A stretch of 64,000 nt of DNA from Plazaster borealis (taxonomy: Eukaryota > Echinodermata > Asteroidea > Forcipulatida > Labidiasteridae): the NCBI GenBank assembly GCA_021014325.1, contig CM037470.1, positions 3,995,647 through 4,059,646 of the forward strand, given 5' to 3'. Below the pieces are notes generated by a model that did not search any database, had not been told where the DNA came from, and saw only the letters and a list, made by a program, of their open reading frames with translations. The number at the start of each line of letters is the position of its first letter. The first letter of the stretch is position 1. Positions 1 through 11,534 of this stretch are shown here, piece after piece. A program made the position numbers and the translations under genes.

Positions 1-660
1 ATTGTTTGGACATAGTTTTTTTTTAGCGACGTCCCCATTGGATTTGTACACGAAAACGAGGCGAGGACGTCCTCGCTTTGTCAAACACCCGGATCCTTTT
101 TGTTAAAGTCATCTGTTTCAATGGATAGACACGCTCACACACATCCTTACGGATCAGGTTTGTGGGGTCTTGCATTGTTGAACCTTTTGTCCCTTTTCTA
201 AAGAACTTCCTTGTAGGGTCCATTGCTCCTATTGAGATTGCCTTGATGGGTCCATTGTTCTGTTGTTGTCAGGACCCCCCCCCCCCCACAAGGGCCCTTC
301 CGTAAGCCCACACCGCTTGCGCCCACAGTCGCTGCGTGAGTGCATAGTGAGAGAGCGTGGTGGGCTATTTTCGAGTCTGTCAGGCGGCTGGGGTTGCATC
401 GCATTCGGGCCGTGGGGTTAAACTTAGTAAGCAAAGCTATTCAACAGCCTTTAACTCAAGGCTAAGTAGCTATGGAATCTACATCCCTGCAGTTTTCTAT
501 AGAAAAATGCAGTTCCTTTTATTGTTTGTTACCCTTTCTGTTCTTTATGAAGACTCCGCAAATTGTTCGACTTCAACTGTTGTTACCCGTCAAGCAAAAT
601 AGTTTGTTATAGTATTATAAATTAATCCAGTGTTACTTTTGTTTATTTTACACTTTCCAG
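1..660. other. intronic sequence, no feature recognised
   Basis: Presumed intron upstream of the first visible prominin exon. It holds a poly-C run near 276-288 but no exon with good splice sites and no repeat family seen elsewhere in the window. Confidence 0.4.
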
Positions 661-721
661 GATGTACGGCAGCTGTTTAATGTCACTACTTTTTCCGGTA
701 CTATCAAAGACAATTTGAATG
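661..721 (+). CDS. PROM: prominin-like exon a
   Basis: Acceptor CACTTTCCAG, donor G/GTAAGT; phase 0 in, 1 out; residues 1-20. Reads [13 protein letters not shown] with an N-glycosylation sequon. It is extracellular loop 1. Being phase 0, it needs an upstream exon that I could not find in 1-660. Confidence 0.8.
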
Positions 722-2883
722 GTAAGTTTTGCGGTTGGGGAGGAGGGGGGCGTGGTTTTCCGACAATAAACTCATCTCCGGATTCAGAAACAAAATCCTA
801 CGTTGTTCTGAAAACTTTCAGATTGTACCAGAATTTCGGTCCCAGAATTCTGGATCCAATTCTGGGTCGATTTGAATTTGAAGTCTGGTCATTAAGGACG
901 TCATTCTTTCTTTTACATTATCTCAGGAATAATGCATCGGGAATGCCAACGATTCTTTCCGTCATCTGTCCTCAAAAAAAAAGAGGCACTTTGGATTGGA
1001 TACCCAGTGCTTATTACCGTGGGTTCGAATCCCTCCCGAAACGCCCCTGGAAATTTTTTTCTCCGGCTGAAAAGTTCACAAAGTACTCAAATTATACAAG
1101 ATGAGAAGCGAAGCTAAACATTATTTAAGGTTCTGTTTCCTTACAATTAATGTATATTTTCTTTTATTGCCCGTTCTACAGATATTACAGACCTGGTGTT
1201 TTCAACATTCCACACCGGATTGGCTGGGATCATGGGACCGATGAGTAATACACTGTCACAGTTCTCAACACGTAAGAACGCCCTCTGTTGTTGTACAACA
1301 CCCAACCCCCTAAAAAAAAAAAAAAGTTTAATTTGCTCAAAGCAGATCTTCGGTATGTGTATAAGTAGTATATGCGAGGCTTCAAAATGTCTTTCCCGGC
1401 AGAGAACGCAAGTCCTTATATCTATATATACTGGATGTCGATTGTATGGCTTGAATGTTAACCCTTCTGGAGCAAACTCTTGGTGGCGCACTATAATGTG
1501 TGCTGAACTCCCCCCCCCAACACATTAAAATTAAATAAGTTTATAGTGTTGTTTCTTTATCATCACTAGCTAACCACAGAGAGACTGTTCATCTCTGAGT
1601 AGGGAGAAACTGTGGATAAGGCGCCTCCAGACCATTCAACCTCATGGTCTGAACATCCAAGAAGGAAATGATCATAATAACTTTTTGTCTTTGCCTTCTC
1701 CTTTTCCCCACAGATATCCTCCTTTTCAGTCTGCCTCAGTCACTAATTTATCACTTTTTCTCCCTCTTCATATACCTTTGATTACGTCCTGTTTCCAACC
1801 TCTTGTGGTCAAACCAGCCTATTCCCTATACCCCCCCCCCCACTTTATCTCCTTCTTAATTGTTTACCTCCTTGATTTTCTCTGTGCTTTTTGCCCCCCC
1901 CCCTCTCTCTATTCATATATTTCCACTTGACTGCTTCTGTTACACCAAACCTGTTTATGTGTATTGTGTTGTCATTATTAGCCTTCGGGAAAGATTCTGC
2001 CAGGGTCGAAACCGTCAGACCATTAACTATTTTTGCTTTTTGTTAAATCATATCTTCCAGTTTTCACCTCTGACCGTCTACCGGAAATTGTCCGCACTCC
2101 GTCACTCCAGGGGATGTTTGATAAGTTAGTTGAAGCCATCTTCCAGACAATATCAGATTTGATCGAGGATGGGAGGCAGGTCTGTGTTAAATATACTGCA
2201 AACTTGTTCGGAGTCTGCGACCTCATTCCCAGTGCGTCGACGTTTACCGGCGATCTCACCTTTATAAAAGAAGTAACAACAATTATCACTCAAACTTAAC
2301 TACTTGTTGTTATCTTTATTGATGGTCCGTTTTTTTGTTTGTGCTGTTGTTGTTTTCATTGACGCTATAAGATTGATTGATTCTCTTAATTGATAATTTC
2401 GGTGCTGTTGATTAATGTTACATTCAATATTATTTTTCAGTTGATAATTTTGGTTGGTAATGATGTCATTGCTATGTTGAGGTTGTTGGAATTGTATTGC
2501 TAGTGATGACATCGCTGCCTGTGTCACTGTCGATGCTGCTGCTGCTGCTGTTGTTGTTTTTTTGCTGCTGGCTTTTGTAAAAGTTGCTGTTGCTGTTATT
2601 GTTGTTGTTGTTGTTGCTGTTATTGTTGTTGTTGTTGTTGTTGTTGTTTTTGTTGTTGTTATTGCTGTTATTGATAGTGTTGTTGTTCCTGTTGTTGTGT
2701 TGTTGTTGTTGTGTTGTTGCTGTTAGTGTTGTTGTTGTTGTGTTGTTGTTGTTGTTGCTGTTACTATTCTGCGTCTGCTTCTCTAATTAATAAGAGGGTT
2801 ATAATCACGCAGGTTCTCAATGCTGCTGTAACGTTTTACTTGTTGTTGTTGTTTATGTTGTTGTTATGGTTGTTATTGTCGTT

Positions 2884-2933
<50 letters not shown>

Positions 2934-5900
2934 GCGGCGGTTGTTTTTGTTGTTGTTGTTGCGGTTGTTGCCACTATTTTTGCTGCTACACCTGTTCTGG
3001 TTGATTATGTTTTTCTGCTTCTGCAGCTTGTTATTGTTGCAATTATTGTATGCATTTATTGTTTTATGTGACTATTGAGAAATGAAAAAGTCTCGACATT
3101 TAACAAACAATATTTCCCCTTCGCCGTGTTACTTCTTGTCACTCCCAGGTCGATCTGACGGAACTGTCCGCCTCAGTTTCTGGCATTGGTGCGCTCATAG
3201 GTGAAATGACGACAGCCATGCTGTCCACGGTAGGTCAAAATACACAATGATGAACACCTTGATCCCACCGTGTACGTCTTTTCCAGCTTGTCGTTTTCTT
3301 TAAATGGACCAGACCGAAACTTTCCCTCGCCGTTTGCGAAACCAAGGCTTTTAAAAGCTTGGGCTCCGGCTTTGGTTTCTTCCGCCTGTCTGAAGCCTCG
3401 TATCGAAAGCGCATGTTTATCAAAATCACTCACTGAACCAAAGCTAAAGCCATGACTTCGAAAAGGGCCGTGGTAGCATTTCGTTGGTTAAACTGAGTTA
3501 TCTTGAAAAATAAAAAAAGAAAGAAAAGACGACTAGACTTTTAAATCGCCGTTTAATTTAATGTTTTTTTCCGGCCAATTTGAACAAAATGTCAATCAGT
3601 AGTTTAACACCTCGCTCATTCAATTTCGTTTGGAATATAATATTCCGTCGAATCAGCATTCAAGAGTCAAAAGGATGAAATGATATTCAACAGTCCAAAC
3701 CAGATTTTTCAAATTCATTATAGGTCGCAAAAAAACAATCATTTTTGTAAAAGTCAAAAGCAACCGTTCAACTTCATCAATTTGGGTAAAAATAGGTAGA
3801 AGAAATTCAACCGAAGAATGGTGAAACAGTAGTCTTGAGTGCCTATAAACGAAGTAGAATGACTAAAACGAACCTGAATTACAACAACAGTTTGCACGAA
3901 AACGAAACTGCAATAGAGTAGCTATAAAAGATCACCCTATTTTGATCGAATAGTCTCGCGCGTATATCGAAAATTGAGACTCGTGAAAGCGCGTGAGTTT
4001 GTTCCCTTCACATTGTTGAAGCAATGTACATGGGACCAAAGTGGTCCTAAAAATGCTCGAATACGCGCGAGACTTGCACAGTCTATCAGAGAAAAATGCG
4101 TGAGTTTTAAGCCACGCCATATTAACAAGATTGTCAATGTTCTCTTTCCCAGGGTGGTGACGTTCTAAACGAAGTTCATCAAACTCTCCGTCGACCCACA
4201 GGGGCACTACATGGTACGAGGTTGTCATTTTTCAAATGGACGGGGGTCCAAAAAGCGTGTTGTTAAACAGGTCCAAAGACAATGTTTTTGCGTAAACACA
4301 GTTTGTAGTGTCCCACGTGATTTGTGTGTTGGTTCTTGGCTGAAGTCACTCATGGTTGAATGTTATCAAAGGCTTGGATTCTGGCGTGTACCAGTTTGAA
4401 AACTAAGGTTACGCGACTCCATTTTGTTTTCTACCAGTGTGCCGTGCATGGTCGTGTCCGAATTGGCAGCTACAGCTACGGCTACGGCTAGATTTCCGCG
4501 TCACCATGCGTTGAAGAATATAGGACGTCCTTAGCAACACCCTTAGCAACAGCCGTAGCCGTAGCTGTAGTTGCCAATTCGGATGCGGCCTTAACACAAG
4601 TATTTGATCAATACGAACATTTTGAGGCCTTCGATGTTTACCGAGCGCTGTGTTTAAAGGCACTGAACACGTTTGGAAATTGTCAAAGACCAGTGTTCTC
4701 ACTTGGTGTATCCCAACATATGCATAAAATAACGAGCCTGTGAAAATTTGGGCTCAATTGGTCAGCGAAGTTGCAAGAAAATGATAAAAGAAAAAACACC
4801 CTTGTTGTACAAATTTGTGTGCTTTCAGAGAGGAATAAAAACTTCTTGCGAGAAGTTTTTATTATTTCAGTGAGAAATTACCTCTTTCTCAAAAACTACG
4901 TTACTTCAGAGGGAGTCGTTTCCTACAATGTTTTATACTATCAACAGCTCTCCGTTGCTTGTTACCAAGTAAGTTTTTATGCTAATATTTGTTTTGAGTC
5001 ATTATACCAAACGTGTACGATACCTTTAAAGATGCGTTTGTTGTGTGTGTTTCTTGGTTGAAGGCATGGTTGACACCGTACTGGCTTCGTTGCAGCCGAT
5101 GGTATCTTCAATTACGAATGACGTAGTCACCCAAGTCGAGGTATGTGTAGTCTTTCATTAAGGCGCACCACGTGGCGTTATGAATGAGTGCAAAAAACCC
5201 AACTAAAGCAAAAAAAACCCAAAACAAAACAAGCTATAATAACTATTATTTTAGCACCATTAGCAAAACTCTTAATCATTGCTTCCACCAATTACAACCA
5301 CACTGTGCGTGATAAAATAAATATCACCTTCCTCAGCGCCTGTGAAAGATAGGGTCATACTTTGGTAATGACCTCGAAGAAATTGCGTTTTTTTCTATCT
5401 GAAAGCTTCTTGTTAATGGTAATGGTAGTAAGCATCCTGCGAAATTATTTCGTCTGAAATGCCCCAGTTGATCAGAAATCAATTAAAACATCTGAATCTG
5501 AGAAACGTTTCAAGCGTGAATCGTTTCTCCGATTTCTGAGGGTTGGTGTCCGTTTGCGAATGCTGAGGCCAGAGATTCGGTTTGTATACCTACCCGATGT
5601 CACCTTCCTAAACGTGGATGGATTCGATGTTCTCGATAAAAAAATACCGGTGACAGTTTTTTGCTATATTTTTTTCCAGCAAGTAAACACTCTATTCCGC
5701 TGGAACTTTCACATGTGACTTTTATTGTATATTTCTTGATAATGTTGCGTACGGGTCATTCCATGTCAGACCAACGCACTTTTTTTACCTTATGTCTTCC
5801 GATTTTGATAAAAATTGCTGTGCTTGTAGGTCCTATTGAGCAATGAACGCACACCAATTTTTTGCCCGATCTGACCTCCCACATGGTCAGGGCAGAAACC

Positions 5901-8900
5901 ACAAAAATGGACATTTTTTGAGTAAAATACCACCCTTTTGGTACAATTTGTCAAAACCATGTCAATTTTCATCGAATATATGCAAATTTGGTATTAAAAT
6001 AATGAAAATTGCATGCTCAATTCAATTCTTTTGTCAAAAATAAATTTTGTGAAAACTAGGTCACCGTGACCTTTAATATGTTATTGTGACCTTTGACCCA
6101 ATTTTTGTAATAATGTATCATTCCGAAAATCAACGAAATTAAAATGACTTGATAGACCATGTCTTCCTCTATCAGAATCCACTAAGAAATACTTGGGCTC
6201 TTTAAAATCTACAACTGTATGACTATTTTTGTACAGTTGGTAGGTTATAAATTAGTCAATTTATAGATTTTACATTAGAAATCCACTAACACATATTACT
6301 GTTCTGTTTCAATTGTTACTAAAATTATTCTTGGTTGAGGAATTTCTCATGCTGGGGGCTGATGTGGTCTAACAATAATCATACTTTAAATTATCAGCAG
6401 TGGCATACCTAGGATTTTTTTTTTTTTTTTTTTGGGGGGCGCTTTTTTTTCCTTTCTTCAAATTTCTTAAGAAGATTGTAAAAATAAATGACAAAAAAAA
6501 TCAAACAAACAAATTGACAACCTTGGAGGGGGTGTGCTCAAGCCCCCTGGCCCGCCCCACCCCCCCCCCCCCAGGTTGCGCCACTGATATTTAGTTATCC
6601 CACGAGCATGTTTGGAATACGAAATAATGCAATGCTGCTGTGATCCATATGCCACCGACGCACTACATTATTCTGTGTTCCACGAGCGCAAGTGGGATAG
6701 CGAATTTATCTTCACGCAAACTTGACAGTGAATGCGTTTGTGGTGAGGATGTACGTTCATAGTGTGCATGCAGCAGGAAATAAAAGCACACAATACAGCC
6801 GTAGGAAGCGGTACGGCCGGTACAGCCATGGCCGTACCAATATTTTAGGTATTTATATATATTTATTGTTTTCCTTTTTTATTTTTTCCCCCTTCCCACC
6901 GGAATCAAGTGAAAAAAAGAAAACAAAAAAACAAAATCTTGGAAATAAAACTTATTTAGTAACAAGTTCATTTTCCGTTCTGCGCTGGCGATTGTATACT
7001 TTAGCTAGCTATAGGCGATTGAAGATGGAAATATGAGTACTTAAGAAATCTAGAGAGTAAACCAGTAAACATGAATTTTATAACAGGCGCAAAAAGTGAG
7101 GGAAAAGTGACCAGGAGTTACGTCATATTGCACCAAAGAGCATCTATAATGAAACATTTCCCGGGGCCCGCCCCACGCCGTAACGGCTTCGCGCTCGCAT
7201 TGACTCCTAACACTGCTTCTCAAATGGGCCTGACCAATGTATTTGAGCTTCCTACGGGCCTGTTATATAAATATCACACTGTTGTTGCTATGGATAGACT
7301 AATCAGGATCTACATGTAGGATTCAAGTTTGCTTGAAGATAATACTCAAAATCGCAAACAAAGTTACCTTACACATTCTTCACTGCGCTTCTTAAAATTT
7401 AATGACTCTCACAGACTTGGCATTTTGTTCCTTTTAAATGAATTTCACCTGGATGTGAGTCCGCTGAACTGGGTGCGGGTAGAAAGCATGGAACTGTTGC
7501 GTACCCTGAACAGTCACTGCTGATACAAAACGACTATTAAGGAATCACTGTTGCACTTCACTCTTGTCCACAAAATCAAACTGTATTCCTGGAATATTCA
7601 CCTTAGCCTACGAATACAGCTTGTCAATTTGTTTGTTTGATTTTTTGGTCATTTATTTTTAACAATCTTCTGAAGAAATTTGAAGGAAAAAAATGAGCCC
7701 TCCCCCGAATTGTTTGTTGTTGTAAAAACAGGCCAAATCCTGGGTACTTCACAGATGATAGTTTAAAGTATGCTTCTGGTTAGACCACATCAGCCCTCAA
7801 CATAAGAAATTCCCCAACCAAGATTAATTTTAGTAACAATTGAAACAGAACAGTAAGTTGTGTTAGTGGATTTCTAATGTAAAATCTATAAATTGACTAA
7901 TTTATAACCTACCAACTGTACAAAAATAGTCATAAAGTTGTAAATTTTAATTAAAAAGAGCCCAAGTATTTCTTAGTGGATTCTGATAGAGGAAGACATG
8001 GTCTATAAAGTCATTTTAATTTCGTTGATTTTCGGAATGATACATTATTACAAAAATTGGGTCAAAGGTCATGATGACATATTAACGGTCACGGTGACCT
8101 ACTTTTCACAAAATTTATTTTTGACAAAAGAATTGAATTGAGCATGCAATTTTTATTATTTTAATACCAAATTTGCATATATTCGATGAAAATTGACACG
8201 GTTTTGACATATTTGTACCAAAAGGGTGGTGTTTTACTCAAAAAATTTCTTTTTTGGGGGTTTCTGCCCTGACCACATGGTAGGTCGGATCGGGCTAAAA
8301 ATTGGTGTGCATTCATTGCTCAATAGGACCTACAAGCACAGCAATTTTTATCAAAATCAGAAGCCATAAGGTAAAAAAGTGCGTTGGTCTGACATGGAAT
8401 GACCCGTACACCATAACGTTGACAAAAAACAATCTATGAGCCTATACCATTAAAGGGATTGCCTACGTTTGGTAATTGTAACACCCTGTTTGTATCAATC
8501 CTATTTAGCTGTAGATACCATAAACCTAACAACCTGTGAAAAATTAATTTCAAAAGGTGGTAGCTTTTTTGAGATATTGCCGAACATCTGGAGCGGTTAT
8601 GTCCAAGCAGGAAGAATAATATGCAATTGGAATACACAATCTGAGAAACCTTTCGACAGAAACGCTTCTCAGATTCAATTTTGTTTGGATAAAATCTGAA
8701 TTTTGTTTTCCATAACCACATTATTTCAGAGTGAAATGTTTCTCGAAATGATTTATACTATGAAGCTGTTGTACTTCTTACCAAGTAAGTTTTTTATTGA
8801 CATTAATGTTATGAGTCATTACCAAATGTATACAGACCCTTTTAAGTCATAATGGGGGAACCCCAAACCCACTTCCGTTAATAGTGTTTTTATATCATTA

Positions 8901-11499
8901 TTTGAACTTCGTTTAAGATATTACCAGAGATCGTGCGCTCACACTCCAATATTTCAACATTTCCGTTATTTCCCTTTTAATGCAGACTATGATGCGGTTG
9001 AATACGAGTGAATTCGATGGCATGATAGGTGAATTTGGTGACATGGCAGAAAGCTACAGCTCTTTAATGTAAGCCAAAGATACATCGAGACTCTAGGTGG
9101 CAGCAGACAAACTGGGTAGCTTTCCATTGTTTACGTCACGCTGGGCATGCGCACATTTACGAGAACAATGGAATGCTACCTGTACCTCAGGGCACAATTT
9201 CATAGAGCTGCCTAAGCAGAAAATATTTCTTGTTTTGCTTGGCAAAAAATAAGCAGGTAACCAGTCACAGACGCCTATACAATGTGACATGGTATTTTGG
9301 CTGGTATCCTTATTTTGGTAAGCATGACTAATGTTTAAGTATGGCCGTATCCGAATTGGCGGCTACGGCTACGGATACGGCTGTTGTTAAGTGTGTTGCT
9401 AAGGACGTCCTATACTTCAACGCACGATGACGCGGCGATCCAGCCGTAGCCGTAGCCATAGCCGCCAATTCGGACACGGCCTAAGTTATTAGGCCCTGGA
9501 AAGTCTGCTACCACCAAGCGTTTCACAATTCCACAAATATTTGCAGAACCAATTATTTGACTCCACAAAATGGCGGACCGTGTTAGTTCACGAAGTAAAA
9601 GGAAAACCACGAGACATATTTTGTTTGGATCATTGTATTTTACTTTTAAAACATCTTTCCATACTATTCATTTCATAACAAACGCTTTCAAACGCTTTTT
9701 ATAGCCCAAAAGCGCCCATCCAATACAACGTGGCCCTTTAAAATTATAGTAAACATAAGCTGACTATTAGTCAGTAAACCATAGTAAAAAAAGAAAACTA
9801 GCTGACTAACCATAATTCAAAGAGAATGATTGGTGACTAACCATAGTAAAAAGAGAACATTAGCTGACTAACCATAGTGACAAGAGAATACTAGCTGACT
9901 AACCAAAGTTCAAAGAGAATGATTGCTGACTAACCGTAGTAAAAAGAGAACATTAGCTGACCAACCTTAGTAAAAAGAAAAACATTACCTGACTAACCAT
10001 AGTAAAAAGAGAACGATTGCTGACTAAACATAGTGCCTATAAACAATGTCAGATACTGGGAGGGGAGAGCTCTTTCATAAACACTTTTAAATCGGACTCA
10101 TCCATTTAATGGTATCTCCATTCAGCTACGGAGTTTTCGCGGTGTTTGCCACTCTGGCGTTGGTCCTGTCTATTCTCTGCATACTCGGCTTACTGCTGGG
10201 GGCTGCCCGGTACACCAAGCCTAGCCTGCTCAGTGTGCGGATCCGCACAGGGGCGTCCAAATGGAGTGGCCGTCTTATGGTCGGGTAAGTTAATAATTTG
10301 TTATTACAGGCATGCTGCGGTGATACAAGCTTACAAATAGTGACCTGACTGAGGTCAAAGGAAGAGCTATACGTGGCTGAGAGTTGTGAGTGGCACGAAC
10401 ACGCATGCATGTTTTTCATTGTTTGAACTCAGCAATGGCGACCTGTGCATCTGTTGTTTTGAAACCGTAGACCCCATGCATAATGATGTCACCACAGACA
10501 TAATAGGTAATAATTATATGTCTGTGGATATCACACTCTCAAACAGCGCCCTCACGGAGGCGAAAAGATGCAGCCCATTAGACGATAGACTGGTCCCCTG
10601 TCTTTATCTGCAAGGATAAAGACAGGTACTGGTTTTACAGACCCAATGATTTCATTGGATACAAGGCGCGCGTGTTTGTATATGTAATGTTGTTTATACA
10701 CAAATGTATTGCGAGTACACGACGTGTGACTACTACGAATCTCTGCCGTGTGACGTGAATGGACGCGAGGTCAAAGGTGCGTTTTCCCTTCGCTCAACGC
10801 TGATCTCTGGCGTTATTCACGAGCTACGAAGTGTGACGTCAGATGTTCGGACGATAGCTGTTCTTGGTGCGTAAAAACGAGCGTACAAGCAGCGTTGCCC
10901 GTCATGCAAGGGGTCTATTGACGCGTACAGCGCACTTTCATGCGCCTATGGCGGAAAAGGTAGACGCGTGTTGTGCGGAGGTGCATCCCGCGTCTCAAGG
11001 GGTCAATAGGCAAACGTAAAAGTTAAAAACCTTTCAAACATGATTGAGGGGCGGATCCAGAGAGACGTTTGAGGGGGTCTGAGGTTATATTGATTCATTA
11101 TCTTGCATGCTAGTTTTAAATGAGAAATAAACTTGTTTCCTAGGGACGACCAGATAATAATCTCTTATTGAAAGAAGTGGTCCTTCTGAAGAGCACAGAG
11201 GTGAGATAAGTCTCGACGTTTCGAACAGTGTACTCAGTTCGTCTTCATGAGAAAGCTTAGAATCTTTCTTATGCATTTAATATATTTCTTTTCCTGTTCG
11301 AACATCTCCGAGTCTTCCACCGGTATCTAACGGGTTATTGTTTCCAATGCAGGTCGACAAAGTTAGCTGTATGTGTTGCTGTGTTATTCTGGGTGCCGAC
11401 GGCTATTTTATTCATGGTCGGCGCCAACTTGACTCTGATGTGTAACACAATGGTAGATCTCAGCATTTTTGATAAGGTAAAAGTTCAGCTGTCACCTAT

Positions 11500-11534
<35 letters not shown>

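Noticed and set aside
1015..1045. tRNA 3' half (GGGTTCGAATCCC)
   Set aside because: B-box-like match alone; no A-box or acceptor pairing upstream.
2584..3078. poly-Leu and poly-Cys ORFs
   Set aside because: Translation of a TTG microsatellite.
5096..5140. shorter version of prominin exon f starting at 5096
   Set aside because: It would be in frame only if exon e were skipped, and it would drop the well-formed [10 protein letters not shown] segment.
9755..10035. CRISPR-like array
   Set aside because: No unique spacers; contiguous degenerate minisatellite in a eukaryotic intron.
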